From Phenylobacterium sp. LH3H17 (GTDB lineage Bacteria; Pseudomonadota; Alphaproteobacteria; Caulobacterales; Caulobacteraceae), in the NCBI RefSeq assembly GCF_024298925.1, contig NZ_CP101283.1:3415001-3479000 (forward strand): 64,000 nucleotides of DNA, read 5' to 3'. How positions within the stretch are numbered: the first letter of the stretch is position 1; every line of letters begins with the position of its first letter. Positions 42,163 to 55,434 of the stretch are shown here, piece after piece. The notes below the pieces were generated by a model. That model made no database searches and was not told the DNA's origin. It was given only the letters and a program-made list of their open reading frames with translations. A program made the position numbers and the translations under genes.

Positions 42163-42441
42163 TCAGGTGGCCGGCGTCAGCTCGACCTTCTTAGACTGTT
42201 TTCCATAGATGCAGATTCGTTTGTCCGCGCCCTCTCGAAGCACGGCGATGCCATAGGCCTCGGTGCCCAGCGGGTGGACGATGACCTCGGGCGTCTTCAT
42301 GCCCGTCGCCTGGGCCGCGGACAGACACCTGGCGGCGACGTCGGCGCGGAAGGCCGCCCAGGCGTCCGGAGAACTGGCCTGGCCCGCGACTGGCGCCAGG
42401 GTGGCCAAGGCCGCGATAGCGAGAATGGCGCGAGCGGACAT
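42163..42441 (-). CDS. small secreted hypothetical protein
   Basis: A 92-residue protein with a signal peptide (about residues 1-22, LAPVAGQASS). The mature part has two cysteines (AARCLSAAQ and KRICIYGK) that could form a disulfide. I do not recognise the family. GGAGA is six bases before the ATG. It lies between uvrC and pgsA on the same strand and may share their transcript. Confidence 0.6.
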   Translation of the reverse strand: MSARAILAIAALATLAPVAGQASSPDAWAAFRADVAARCLSAAQATGMKTPEVIVHPLGTEAYGIAVLREGADKRICIYGKQSKKVELTPAT

Positions 42442-42506
42442 GGGCGGTCTCCGACGGAACTGAGCTTCAGCTTACCGCAGCGTCCGGGCGGGCCAAATGT
42501 TCCCGC

Positions 42507-44375
42507 TCAACCCTTGCGGAAGTAATCGAAAATCCGCTGGGCCAGGGGCTCGCTGACCCCCTCGACCTTGGCCAGGTCATCGATCGAAGCCCGCGACACG
42601 CCCCGAGCGGAGCCGAAGGCGTGCAGCAGGGCGCGCTTGCGGCCGGGACCGACGCCCTCGATCTCGTCGAGGGGGTTCTTCTTGATGTCCATGGAGCGGC
42701 GGGTGCGGTGGCTGCCGTTGGCGAACCGGTGGGCCTCGTCGCGCAGCCGCTGCAGGTAATAGAGAACTGGCGACTTGGGCTCCAACATGAAGGGCGGCTT
42801 GCCCTCGATGAAGAACCGCTCCAACCCCGCGTCGCGATCAGGGCCCTTGGCGACCCCCACCACGGCGATGTCATCGACGCCCAGGTCGGCCATGACCTCG
42901 GTCACCGCGGCGAGCTGACCCGCGCCGCCGTCCACCAGGACCAGGTCGGGGCGTATCGCGCCCTCCCCGGCTTCCTCTTCCTTGACCAGGCGCGCGAAGC
43001 GGCGACGCATCACCTCCTTCATCATGCCGTAGTCGTCGCCGGGGGTGAGTTCGGTCCCCTTGATGTTGAACTTCCGATACTGGTTCTTCTGGAAGCCGTC
43101 CGGGCCCGCGACGATCATGCCGCCGACCGCGTTGGTCCCCATGATGTGGGCGTTGTCATAGACCTCGATGCGCTCGGGATTGCCGTCGAGTCCGAAGGCC
43201 TCGCACACCCCGGCCAGCAGCTTCGATTGGGCCGAGCTCTCGGCCATCTTGCGGCCCAGGGCCTCGCGGGCGTTGGTCAGAGCATGGTCGACGAGCTGAC
43301 GCTTCTCGCCCCTTTGCGGGCGGTCGATGGTCACCTTGCGCCCGGCCTTCAGGCCGAAGGCCTCGCAGAGGAGTTCCCGCTCGGCCGGTTCGATGCTGGT
43401 CAGAATGAGCCGCGGGATCGGCTTGTCGTCGTAGAACTGGCCCAGGAAGGCGCTCATCACGTCCGGGTCCTCGTCGGATTTGTCGACCCGGGGGAAGTAG
43501 GCGCGGTTGCCCCAGTTCTGGCCGGCCCGGAAGAAGAACACCTGGACGCAGGCCTGGCCGCCCTCGGCGTGCAGGGCGAAAACGTCGGCCTCCTCGATGG
43601 TCTCGGGATTGACCTGGGTCTCCTGGGCGACGGAGGCCAGGGCCCGGATCCGGTCGCGCAGGCGCGCGGCGCGCTCGAACTCCATGTCGTCCGACGCGGC
43701 CTGCATCTGGTCCGAAAGGGTCCTCATCACCGCCCGGCTCTTGCCGCGCAGGAAGGCCTCGGCCTGGTCGACCAGGCCGCCGTAGTCCTCCAGGCTGACC
43801 AGACCCGTGCAGGGCGCCGCGCACCGCTTGATCTGGTGCAGCATGCAGGGCCGGGTGCGGCTTTCGTAGACGCTGTCCGAGCACGACCGCAGCAGGAAGG
43901 CCTTCTGCAGGGTGTTCAGCGTCTTGGTGACGGAATGGGCCGAGGCGAAGGGGCCGAAATAGTCGCCCTTGATGGTATGGGCGCCGCGGTGTTTGCGAAG
44001 CTGGGCGGCGGGATGCTCCCGCCGGATGACGATCTCCGGGAAACTCTTGTCGTCGCGCAGCAGCACATTGAAGCGCGGCTTCATCTGCTTGATCAGGTTG
44101 ATCTCGAGCAGCAGAGCGTCGGTCTCGGTGCGGACCGTTACGAACTCCATCGACCGGGTCAGGTCGACCATTAGGGCGATGCGCTGGGTGTGGAAGCGGC
44201 CCTGGGCGTACTGCATCACGCGCTTCTTCAGCGAGCGGGCCTTGCCCACATAGAGGACCTCGCCATCCTCGCCGATCATGCGGTAGACGCCCGGGGCGTC
44301 CGGCAATCGACGGACCTCGTCCTTGATCAGGGCCGCGCCCTGAAGGGGCGCCGGGGTGGTGACATCGATGGCCAT
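42507..44375 (-). CDS. uvrC: excinuclease ABC subunit C
   Basis: A 622-residue nuclease. The GIY-YIG domain is [20 protein letters not shown] (about residues 30-50), the UVR/coiled segment is around [20 protein letters not shown], the RNase H-like domain includes [19 protein letters not shown] and [13 protein letters not shown], and tandem helix-hairpin-helix motifs end the protein ([19 protein letters not shown]). It makes both incisions in nucleotide excision repair. The ATG at 44375 ([13 protein letters not shown]) is preferred over a TTG 19 codons upstream. Confidence 0.95.
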   Translation of the reverse strand: MAIDVTTPAPLQGAALIKDEVRRLPDAPGVYRMIGEDGEVLYVGKARSLKKRVMQYAQGRFHTQRIALMVDLTRSMEFVTVRTETDALLLEINLIKQMKPRFNVLLRDDKSFPEIVIRREHPAAQLRKHRGAHTIKGDYFGPFASAHSVTKTLNTLQKAFLLRSCSDSVYESRTRPCMLHQIKRCAAPCTGLVSLEDYGGLVDQAEAFLRGKSRAVMRTLSDQMQAASDDMEFERAARLRDRIRALASVAQETQVNPETIEEADVFALHAEGGQACVQVFFFRAGQNWGNRAYFPRVDKSDEDPDVMSAFLGQFYDDKPIPRLILTSIEPAERELLCEAFGLKAGRKVTIDRPQRGEKRQLVDHALTNAREALGRKMAESSAQSKLLAGVCEAFGLDGNPERIEVYDNAHIMGTNAVGGMIVAGPDGFQKNQYRKFNIKGTELTPGDDYGMMKEVMRRRFARLVKEEEAGEGAIRPDLVLVDGGAGQLAAVTEVMADLGVDDIAVVGVAKGPDRDAGLERFFIEGKPPFMLEPKSPVLYYLQRLRDEAHRFANGSHRTRRSMDIKKNPLDEIEGVGPGRKRALLHAFGSARGVSRASIDDLAKVEGVSEPLAQRIFDYFRKG

Positions 44376-44486
44376 GGCGCAGATATAGGCGAGTCCGGCG
44401 CGTCGCGCAGGGCGGCAAAACAAGCGGAACAATTCAAATGCCGCGACGTTTGGTCCGGTTGAGCTGCAGGGGGCCCGCCATCACGT

Positions 44487-46001
44487 ATGCGCACGACCGA
44501 ATACGACCTCATTGAGCGCGCCTCCGGCGCCCAACTTGGAAAAAGCGTGCGCCAACTCGACTTCCGGACGCTCTTCGAGGTCCTGCCAAGCCCCTACATG
44601 GTGCTCGATCCGGACCTGCGTTACGTCGAGGTGAACCAGGCCTATCTCGATACGCTCGAACGCGATCGGGACGACCTGCTCGGCCAGAACCTGTTCGAGG
44701 TGTTCCCCGACGGCGGCGAAAGCGAACGCCTGTTGCGCGCCTCCTTCCGGCGGGTCCTCGAGACCGGTCGGCGCGACTCCATCGCCCTTATCCCCTACGC
44801 CATCGAGCGGCCCGCGAGCCGGGGCGGCGGCGTGGAGATGCGCTACTGGTCGGCGGTTCACACGCCGCTGCTCAACGAGCGTGGCGAGGTGGCCTTCGTC
44901 GTCCAGAACACGGTCGACGTCACCGAACTGCACCGTCTGAAGCAGATCGCCTACGGCCCGGGGGCGGAGGCGCCCGCGCCGACTGAAGCCACCCTGCTGG
45001 AACGCGCCACCGAGGTGCAGCAGGCCAACCTCTCCTTGCTGGAGGAGTCCGGCCGCCTGCGCGATCTTTTCATGCAGGCGCCGAGCTTCATGGCGCTGCT
45101 TAGCGGACCCGAATTCAGGTTCACGCTCGTCAACACCGCCTACCAGCAGATGATCGGTCATCGTCCGGTCATCGGCCTTGCTGTCGCCGAGGCCCTGCCC
45201 GAGGTTCGGGACCAAGGCTTCATCCAGGTGCTCGAGGGGGTCATGCGCGACCGCAAGCCGTTCGTGGGTCGGGCGGTGAGCATCCATCTGCAGAGAACGC
45301 CCGACGGACCGCTGGAAGAGCGGTTCCTCGACTTCATCTACCAGCCGATCCTCGACGCCGACGGCGCGGCCGTCGGCGTGTTCGTCGAAGGCAGCGACGT
45401 GACCGACCGGGTGCGCGCCGAGGACCAGCAGAAGCTGCTGGTGGATGAACTGAACCATCGGGTGAAGAACACCTTGGCCACGGTCCAGTCGATCGCCGCC
45501 CAGACCCTGCGCAACAGCCCCGAGCCGCGCGCCTTTCGTGAGACCTTCGAAGCGCGGCTGTTGGCCCTGTCGGCCACCCACGACCTACTGACGGCCTCCA
45601 ACTGGCGCGGCGCGTCCCTGCGCGACGTACTCTCGGTGGAGTTTCGGCCCTATGGCTCCGAACGCTATGAGTTCGAGGGGCCGGACGTGGCGCTTTCGGC
45701 GACCGAAGCACTCACCCTTGGCCTGCTCTTCCATGAACTGGCCACCAACGCCGCCAAGTATGGCGCCCTGCTGACCGAGGAGGGCTGCGTGCGCATCCGC
45801 TGGTCCGTCGAGGGCGGCGCCCGGCTGGTCCTGACCTGGACGGAGGAAGGCGGTCCGGCCGTCACCCCGCCGACCCGCCGCGGCTTCGGTTCACGGCTCA
45901 TCGAACGAAGCCTGCAGGGCGAGATCGGCGGCGAGGCCAGTCTGGATTTCCATGCGACAGGCCTGCGGTGCCGGATCGTGCTGCCGCTCCGAGCGAGCTA
46001 G
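44487..46001 (+). CDS. HWE-family sensor histidine kinase with two PAS domains
   Basis: A 504-residue soluble kinase. PAS 1 spans about residues 25-150 (VLPSPYMVLDPDLRYVEVN), PAS 2 about 190-310 (FMQAPSFMALLSGPEFRF), then the phospho-acceptor block LVDELNHRVKNTLATVQSIA (His around 325) and an ATPase domain with FHELATNAAKYGAL and WTEEGG. The HRxKN and HELATNA...W-x-E features define the HWE subfamily, which often serves general stress or light responses. There is no cysteine in a LOV position. No response-regulator gene is adjacent, so it is an orphan. It overlaps a convergent acyl-CoA synthetase gene by four bases. Confidence 0.88.
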   Translation: MRTTEYDLIERASGAQLGKSVRQLDFRTLFEVLPSPYMVLDPDLRYVEVNQAYLDTLERDRDDLLGQNLFEVFPDGGESERLLRASFRRVLETGRRDSIALIPYAIERPASRGGGVEMRYWSAVHTPLLNERGEVAFVVQNTVDVTELHRLKQIAYGPGAEAPAPTEATLLERATEVQQANLSLLEESGRLRDLFMQAPSFMALLSGPEFRFTLVNTAYQQMIGHRPVIGLAVAEALPEVRDQGFIQVLEGVMRDRKPFVGRAVSIHLQRTPDGPLEERFLDFIYQPILDADGAAVGVFVEGSDVTDRVRAEDQQKLLVDELNHRVKNTLATVQSIAAQTLRNSPEPRAFRETFEARLLALSATHDLLTASNWRGASLRDVLSVEFRPYGSERYEFEGPDVALSATEALTLGLLFHELATNAAKYGALLTEEGCVRIRWSVEGGARLVLTWTEEGGPAVTPPTRRGFGSRLIERSLQGEIGGEASLDFHATGLRCRIVLPLRAS

Positions 46002-47785
46002 AGCTTAACGCCCCCCGCCGAAAGCTTCTCAAAGGCCGGCTTGGTCAGCTTGACATAGCCCTTCACCGGATCGCGCCAGAATATCACACCCTTGATCTTG
46101 CCCGGATCGAAGCCGTCGGCCACCAGGTCCATCTTGCGGTGCTTGAAGGTGCCCGTGGTCTCGATGGCCGGCAGGATGCGGACGAAGACCGGCTGGGCGT
46201 AGGGCGGCAGGTCGCGGACCACCTGTTCCCCGAACTGCTTGATGTCGAAGCTCGGCTCGACCACCAGGCCGGCCATGCCGGCGCGGCCGTCAGCGCCCTC
46301 GACCGTGACGCCGTAGACATTGGCCTCGGTCACGCCGGGCACTGCGGCCAGACGTTCGGCCACCTCGTTGGTGGAGACATTCTCGCCCTTCCAGCGGAAG
46401 GTGTCGCCGATCCGGTCGACGAAATAGAAGTAGCCGTCGGCATCCATGCGCATCAGGTCGCCGGTGCGGAACCAGGCGTCGCCGCGCTCGAAGACGTCGT
46501 GAAGGATCTTCTTCTCGGACGCGGCCTTGTCGACATAGCCGGTATAGGCGGTGCGCGCGTCGCCGCCGATCTGGCCGATGCACTCGCCGACCTGGCCCGG
46601 CCCGCATTCGATGCACAGGCCGTTCAGACCGCGCACGGGCTCTTCGGTCTCGACGTTGAACTGGACCAGCCGCACGCTGAACTTGTTGCGCAGCCACTTG
46701 GGCGCCCGACCGATAGCGCCCACCTTGCCGTCGAAATTGAACAGCGAGACATTGCCCTCGGTGGAGCCGTAGAACTCCAGGATCTCCGGGATCCTGAACC
46801 GCGCCTTCATCTCGGCCCAGACGTCGCCGCGCAGGCCGTTGCCGAAGGCCAGGCGGATCTTGTGGCTGCGCTCGTCCTCCGCCTCGGGGTGGTTGACCAG
46901 GTAGCGGCACAGCTCGCCGATATAGACGAACATCGTGCAGCCCTCGGCGACGACGTCTGACCAGAAGTGGCTGGCGGAGAACTTCTTCTTCACGACCGCC
47001 GAGCCGCCGTTCAGCAGGGCCGCGCCCAGGCCGCAGAGTCCGCCGGTCGCGTGATAGAGCGGCAGCGCCACATAGATCCGGTCCTTGGCCGTGGCTCCGG
47101 TCGCACCGGCGAAGGCGCGCATATAGAGCTGGGCGCGAACATGGGTGATCCGCGCGGCCTTCGGCAGGCCGGTGGTGCCGCTGGTGTAGATATAGAGCGC
47201 GGTGTCCTTGGCGGTCATGCCCTCGCGCACGGAGCGGTCGGGCGGCAACTGGCTGCAGCTTTTCAGCGCCTGGGCGAGGTCGCGCTGGTCCCCGTGCGCC
47301 TGACCCAGCACCCATTGCTGCATGGGCCGCTCGAGCAGGGTCTTGGCCTGCTCGAACACCGGCGAAGTCTCGCCGTCGACGATCACATGGGCCGCGCCCG
47401 AGATGTTCAGGCAGTGAGCCAGCGGCAGGCCCGCGAGCTGGTTGTTGATCAGGGCGGTGACCACCCCGATCTTCGACAGCCCATACCAGATCGGGAAATA
47501 CTCCAGCCGGTTGGGCAGGAACAGCGCCACCACCTGCCCGCGCCGAATGTTCATTCCCTTGGCCCAGTGGGCGAAGCGGTTGGCGACGGCGTCCATCTCG
47601 CCATAGGTGAGGGTCTTGCCCTCGAAGGTCAGGGCGGGGTTGTCGCGCCAGGTCTCCACCGCCGCCTGCAGGTCGTCGCAGATGAGGCTGGGCGAGGACG
47701 GCGCGATGGTCTTCACGCGCTTCAAGGTGCGATTGAGCCCGCGCATGAAGCGCCAGTCACGTTCGAGCCGGGCCTTCAGTCGCAT
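45998..47785 (-). CDS. very-long-chain acyl-CoA synthetase (FATP-like)
   Basis: A 595-residue adenylate-forming enzyme. The P-loop is YIYTSGTTGLPKAARITH (about residues 205-222), then EFYGSTEGNVSLFNF, and the hinge/FATP signature FVDRIGDTFRWKGENVSTNE. FATP-type relatives activate long or very long fatty acids. The ATG at 47785 has GGAGG six bases upstream, so an upstream GTG/TTG extension is not needed. It could supply acyl-CoA to lipid synthesis, but no lipid gene is adjacent. Confidence 0.9.
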   Translation of the reverse strand: MRLKARLERDWRFMRGLNRTLKRVKTIAPSSPSLICDDLQAAVETWRDNPALTFEGKTLTYGEMDAVANRFAHWAKGMNIRRGQVVALFLPNRLEYFPIWYGLSKIGVVTALINNQLAGLPLAHCLNISGAAHVIVDGETSPVFEQAKTLLERPMQQWVLGQAHGDQRDLAQALKSCSQLPPDRSVREGMTAKDTALYIYTSGTTGLPKAARITHVRAQLYMRAFAGATGATAKDRIYVALPLYHATGGLCGLGAALLNGGSAVVKKKFSASHFWSDVVAEGCTMFVYIGELCRYLVNHPEAEDERSHKIRLAFGNGLRGDVWAEMKARFRIPEILEFYGSTEGNVSLFNFDGKVGAIGRAPKWLRNKFSVRLVQFNVETEEPVRGLNGLCIECGPGQVGECIGQIGGDARTAYTGYVDKAASEKKILHDVFERGDAWFRTGDLMRMDADGYFYFVDRIGDTFRWKGENVSTNEVAERLAAVPGVTEANVYGVTVEGADGRAGMAGLVVEPSFDIKQFGEQVVRDLPPYAQPVFVRILPAIETTGTFKHRKMDLVADGFDPGKIKGVIFWRDPVKGYVKLTKPAFEKLSAGGVKL

Positions 47786-47911
47786 GCATTCCCTCCGACG
47801 CGCGCTCACCTTGGCGGGGGCCGTGAGCGCGGGTCAAGCTGAGCCATGGATGCGAAGCGTCGCACCCGTCTCAGGCGAACCCGACCGTGGCGGAAAGGAC
47901 TCAGTGCTTGG

Positions 47912-48295
47912 TTAAGAAAACCGCTCCCAGGCCGACTGGCGCGAAATGCCCAGGGCCTGGCCAATCTGGGCCCAACTCACCTCGCGTGACCGGAGCTGGT
48001 CGACGACCCATTGGAGCTGGTTGCCCTTGCCCTTGCGCACAGCCTCCACCGCGGGGAGCTGGGCCAGCAGCCGCTCGGCCGGAAGCTGGTCGGGCGGTGT
48101 GAAGTGAGAGAGGTCGGGCGTGCGGCCGGCCAGGTGCTCGTTGCAGAGCCCGACGCAGGCGTCGCAGATCGTGATCATGCCAGGGCCGGCGATCAGCTTC
48201 TCCACCTCGTGCTGCGACTTCAGACAGAACGAGCAATAGAAGGTCGAGGCCGGGTCCTCGCTGAACAGGAACTTGTTTGGAGGAACCTCGCTCAT
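47912..48295 (-). CDS. ClpX-type zinc-finger protein with C-terminal HTH
   Basis: A 127-residue protein with two parts. An N-terminal ClpX C4 zinc-binding domain has [19 protein letters not shown] followed by [12 protein letters not shown] (cysteines of two C-x2-C pairs, about residues 21-47). A C-terminal segment, [21 protein letters not shown] (about residues 106-126), reads as a helix-turn-helix. There is no AAA+ domain, so it is not ClpX. It may be a zinc-dependent transcription regulator or an adaptor. The start at 48295 has GAGG six bases upstream, and a double palindrome begins 11 bases before the ATG. Confidence 0.7.
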   Translation of the reverse strand: MSEVPPNKFLFSEDPASTFYCSFCLKSQHEVEKLIAGPGMITICDACVGLCNEHLAGRTPDLSHFTPPDQLPAERLLAQLPAVEAVRKGKGNQLQWVVDQLRSREVSWAQIGQALGISRQSAWERFS

Positions 48296-48626
48296 GGCGC
48301 GCCTCGTCAGGTTGATCCTGACTGTCAGGTATTCCCTCACGCACCTCTCGTCAAGGATATCCTGACACGGACAGCAAGCTCGGAAGTCAATTGTGGCGTC
48401 GAGACGGCGATACCGGACCAATACTGTGGCCAGATTTTGGAAGTCGTTTGGCGATCTTCGAAATGAATCTTCACTGTTGAAAAAAAACTTCGCGGTCAAA
48501 AACAGTATAATTTCAGGAACCGATGTCCTCAAGACACGCCCAAGATCAAGCGTGACGTTGGAAATCACGGAACATGTGAACGCCGAACCCGTTCTCATCT
48601 CCGACCAACAATCTGGGAGGTCTGAT
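48296..48626. promoter_or_regulatory. divergent intergenic region with operator and AT-rich tract
   Basis: The 331 bases separate the zinc-finger/HTH gene from a divergent membrane-protein gene. They hold the four half-site operator (next entry), an AT-rich tract with an A8 run at 48479-48486, and a perfect TATAAT at 48505-48510 that could be the -10 element for the plus-strand gene; no well-spaced -35 is seen. No protein or structured RNA gene is recognised. Confidence 0.5.
48306..48367. promoter_or_regulatory. GTCAGG/CCTGAC double inverted-repeat operator
   Basis: GTCAGG-TTGAT-CCTGAC (48306-48322) is a perfect 6-bp palindrome. A second pair, TGTCAGG (48323-48329) and CCTGACA (48361-48367), forms a wider inverted repeat. 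Four identical half-sites directly upstream of the zinc-finger/HTH gene suggest an operator for that protein or another dimeric regulator. Confidence 0.55.
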
Positions 48627-49424
48627 ATGTCGACTGAATATAGCCCGTTCGCCCGCCCCAAGTTCACCGCCGAGGACTTCGCTCGCGAAGATCCCGCCAC
48701 GACCTTCGCCCCCGCGCCCCGTGTGGCTCCGGAAGAGCGCACCTTCGCATCGGATGACGTGCCGCGGGCCGCATTCGTCGAGCGCAGGGTCGTGGAGGAG
48801 TCCGTGATCGATCCGAGGCTCGACCGTACGGACGTGACGGTGGAAGACGGCTCGGCCTTCGCTGCAGCCCCGCTCTATACCCAGCGCACGACGTCGACCG
48901 CGAAGTCGTCGGGCCGCTCCATAGCGCCGATCGCGATGATCGCCATTCCCGCCGTCGCCCTGCTGGCCGGGGTCGCCTACTTCACCATGCAGCCGCGGGA
49001 CGGCCTGATCGCCGAACAGCCGGCCACCGTGGCCGTCGCTCCGACGCCGCCGGCCCTGCTTCCGGAGCCGACTGAAATGGCCGCGGCGACGCCGACCCCG
49101 ATCCCGGTCGAGGCCACGCCCGCGGCTCCGGTCGCCAAGGCCGCGACACCCCGGGTGACCGCACGGGCCGCCGCGCCGACCCGGGTGGCCAGGGCTCGTC
49201 CTGCCGCCGCCGCCCCTGGCGCTGAGGACGTGAGCGCTTGGTCGCGCGACGCCAGCGCCACCCTGCCGACCGCGCCGGTCCCCTACTCGGCGACCGCGCA
49301 GACGTCCAGCGCCTCGCCGGCCCCGATCATCGTGCCGCCCATCGCGGCCGAACCGGTGGCCCCGGCCCCCAGCGAGACCCCGGCGCCGCAGGTCCCGGAC
49401 CCGACTATTCCGCCGACCCTCTAG
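48627..49424 (+). CDS. single-pass membrane protein with Pro/Ala-rich periplasmic tail
   Basis: A 265-residue protein. The first 100 residues are cytoplasmic and acidic ([20 protein letters not shown]), one membrane helix spans about residues 103-121 ([20 protein letters not shown]), and the rest is low-complexity Pro/Ala/Thr-rich ([20 protein letters not shown]). The general plan is that of envelope-spanning linkers, but I do not recognise the family. GGGAGG is six bases upstream of the ATG. It is divergent from the zinc-finger/HTH gene and may be under the same operator. A strong hairpin follows. Confidence 0.65.
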   Translation: MSTEYSPFARPKFTAEDFAREDPATTFAPAPRVAPEERTFASDDVPRAAFVERRVVEESVIDPRLDRTDVTVEDGSAFAAAPLYTQRTTSTAKSSGRSIAPIAMIAIPAVALLAGVAYFTMQPRDGLIAEQPATVAVAPTPPALLPEPTEMAAATPTPIPVEATPAAPVAKAATPRVTARAAAPTRVARARPAAAAPGAEDVSAWSRDASATLPTAPVPYSATAQTSSASPAPIIVPPIAAEPVAPAPSETPAPQVPDPTIPPTL

Positions 49425-49442
49425 GGACGGGTAGCAAGAGCG

Positions 49443-49470
49443 CGGCGGTCCCCGGCGACGGGGGCCGCCG
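49443..49470 (+). terminator. strong GC hairpin terminator
   Basis: CGGCGGTCCCC (49443-49453) pairs with GGGGGCCGCCG (49460-49470) in an 11-bp stem with one T-G wobble and a six-base loop GGCGAC. It follows the membrane-protein stop by about 18 bases. TCGTCCT downstream is only weakly T-rich. Confidence 0.55.
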
Positions 49471-49586
49471 TCGTCCTGTCCGGCGCCCTGGAATCGCCTC
49501 CTCGGTGCGGCGGCGGAAACCACACGCTCCCTTAACTCCCCTGCGACATGCTGGCCGCAACGAGATCCGGGGTAGGGGCCCGACAT

Positions 49587-51629
<2,043 letters not shown>

Positions 51630-51725
51630 CAAACCGTCAAGCGGCCCGGCGACCCCATGCCACATTCCCAGGACGCCTGACCCAGGGCTAGGTCTACGGA
51701 GCATCTGCCAATGCCGAGGGACGAC

Positions 51726-51938
51726 ATGCTGAAGCTGCTGTTTTCGAGCTGGGGCGCCGAGTGGGGCACCGCGGCCCTGGTCTTCGCCGTCAGCGCCGCC
51801 GTGGGACGGTTCGCCGCCGAGGGCATGAACACGCTTCAGTGGTGCGGCGCGATCACCGCCGTACTTGCCTCGATCACCGCCGCCGTCGCCGTACGCGTCT
51901 GGAAGCCGGAAGCCGCCAAGGTCCGCGTCGAGGACTGA
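51726..51938 (+). CDS. small two-helix membrane protein
   Basis: A 70-residue protein, MLKLLFSSWGAEWGTAALVF onward, with two hydrophobic segments (about residues 12-30 and 38-57). I recognise no family. GAGGG five bases upstream supports the ATG at 51726 over the one at 51711. It lies 96 bases after the hybrid kinase and could be expressed with it; the repeat copy 2 follows its stop. Confidence 0.5.
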   Translation: MLKLLFSSWGAEWGTAALVFAVSAAVGRFAAEGMNTLQWCGAITAVLASITAAVAVRVWKPEAAKVRVED

Positions 51939-51946
51939 GCCCCAGG

Positions 51947-52084
51947 TGCTCCCCCTCTGGGGGAGCTGTCAGCGAAGCTGACTGAGGGGGACTTTGACTC
52001 GCTTCGGCGCGCTTCAACCCCCTCCGTCTCTCCGCTTCGCTCCGAGCCACCTCCCCCAAACCGCGCTCCGCGCTGGGGGAGGAA
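51947..52084. repeat. intergenic palindromic repeat, copy 2 (inverted)
   Basis: A 138-base element after the small membrane protein: TGCTCCCCCTCTGGGGGAGC, then CTGTCAGCGAAGCTGACTGA, later CCACCTCCCCCAAACCGCGC, ending in GCGCTGGGGGAGGA. It is the reverse complement of copy 1 along most of its length with scattered changes and short indels. It is stem-rich and lies between two convergent genes. Confidence 0.75.
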
Positions 52085-52095
52085 CTAAGAGCTCC

Positions 52096-52836
52096 CTATT
52101 CCGCGTGGACGTCCACGCCCATGGCGTTCAGCAACCGGTGCTGCTGGTCCACCGTCACCTTCATGCCATCCCGGCTGGCGAGCTCCAGCAGGTTGAGGCC
52201 GCTGACCTCCGCGCCGCGCAGATCGGCGCGGGCGAGCTTGGCGCCGGCGGTCAGGGCCTGGAACAGGTCGCACGCCCGCAGGTCCGCCCCCTCCAGGTCG
52301 GCGTCGATCAGGAGGGCCTCCCGGAAGCTTGAGCTGTTGAGATCGCAGTCGGGCAGCCGCACCTCGGTGAGGTCGGCCAGTTCCAGGTTGCAGCCCTTCA
52401 GGACCGCCGACCACCGGACGACATTGCGACCGAAGGACCGGCCGAAATCAGCCTTCAGGAACATCGCGCCGCGCAGGTTGCAGGTCTCCATTTCGATGCC
52501 GTAGAGGGCCGATCGCTCGATCCTGGCGAAGGAGAGGTCACAGCGGGCAAACCGCGCCTCCTCCAGCCGCGAGAAGGCGAACTGCGGACCCACATGGCCC
52601 TGGTCGTCGGCGCAGACGCAGTCCTCGAACACCGCCTCGCGCAGGTCGGCATGGGCGAAGCGGCAACGCGCGATGCGGCAGCTCTTGAAGCGGACGCCCT
52701 GCAGGCAGACCCCCTGGAACTGGACGTCGGCGAAGAGGCAGTCCTCGAACACCGCGTCGGTGAGATCGGCGTCGGTGAAGTCGTGGGCGGAGAGATCCAA
52801 TCCCACCAGCCGCGCCCCGGCCTCGATCTGCGCCAT
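52096..52836 (-). CDS. pentapeptide-repeat protein
   Basis: A 246-residue protein made of A(D/N)Lxx-type pentapeptides: DFTDADLTDAVFEDCLFADV, FAHADLREAVFEDC, NLRGAMFLKADF and GADLRACDLFQA. It should fold as a quadrilateral beta-helix. Such proteins can mimic DNA and protect gyrase (Qnr), or be structural; cysteine-rich steps here (DCLF, SCRIARC) are a feature of some groups. GGAGGG is located seven bases before ATG 52836. It is 75 bases downstream of thiC on the same strand. Confidence 0.85.
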   Translation of the reverse strand: MAQIEAGARLVGLDLSAHDFTDADLTDAVFEDCLFADVQFQGVCLQGVRFKSCRIARCRFAHADLREAVFEDCVCADDQGHVGPQFAFSRLEEARFARCDLSFARIERSALYGIEMETCNLRGAMFLKADFGRSFGRNVVRWSAVLKGCNLELADLTEVRLPDCDLNSSSFREALLIDADLEGADLRACDLFQALTAGAKLARADLRGAEVSGLNLLELASRDGMKVTVDQQHRLLNAMGVDVHAE

Positions 52837-52911
52837 GTTCCGCCCTCCGCCCATCCCGCCAGGAGACCGATTGTCGGCGACCCCTGCGTCGCAAGCGGTC
52901 GTAGGCGCCGC

Positions 52912-54884
<1,973 letters not shown>

Positions 54885-54972
54885 GAGCCGACAATAGGCG
54901 CGATCGAGCCGTTCGAAAAGGCCGCGATCTCGCCGTATAACCGGTTCAGGCTTCGCCTTCAGGAGACCCGTC

Positions 54973-55368
54973 ATGAAAGCCGTCCTCATCGTCTTCGCCG
55001 CGGCCGCCCTGGTCGCCACCTCCGCCCCCGCCCAACCCGCGGCCCCCTCGGCGCCGGGCGCCTCGCGCGACTGCTTCCGAATGAGCCAGCTGCGCGGCCA
55101 TAAGCGGGTCGACGCCAGGACGCTCAACATCGAGACCGGCAGCGGCGCGATCTACCGGTGGGAGATGAGCGGCGCCTGCCTGGCCGGGTCGTCGTCCAGC
55201 GACCCGCTGGTGATGAGCCCCAGCAGCGGGTCAGACCTGATCTGCCGGCCCATCGACCTGGACCTGAAGGTGATGCACGGCCCGATCCTCAGCCCCTGCA
55301 TCATAAAGAGCTTCACTAAGCTGACCCCCGCCGAGGTCGCCGCCCTTCCCCCGAAGTTCAAGCCCTAG
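54973..55368 (+). CDS. small secreted protein (DUF6491-like)
   Basis: A 131-residue protein with a signal peptide (about residues 1-20, ATSAPAQP). The mature part has CFRMSQLRGHKRVDARTLNI, YRWEMSGACLAG and DLICRPIDLDLKV, a pattern I associate with the DUF6491-type proteins common in Caulobacterales. Four cysteines could form two disulfides. AGGAG is seven bases upstream of the ATG. Function unknown. Divergent from thiC, with the riboswitch in between. Confidence 0.65.
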   Translation: MKAVLIVFAAAALVATSAPAQPAAPSAPGASRDCFRMSQLRGHKRVDARTLNIETGSGAIYRWEMSGACLAGSSSSDPLVMSPSSGSDLICRPIDLDLKVMHGPILSPCIIKSFTKLTPAEVAALPPKFKP

Positions 55369-55434
55369 GCCCGCGCGCGGCGGGGTCGCAAAACGCCTTG
55401 GCGGCATGCTAATCACGCGGCCAAGGAGCTCCCC

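Noticed and set aside
42621-44174. Long plus-strand open frame opposite uvrC
   Set aside because: It is an antisense shadow of GC-rich coding DNA; the encoded sequence is low-complexity and matches no family, whereas uvrC is unmistakable.
52096-52836. Qnr-type quinolone-resistance pentapeptide protein
   Set aside because: Pentapeptide repeats alone do not indicate gyrase protection, and Qnr-specific loops are not recognisable.
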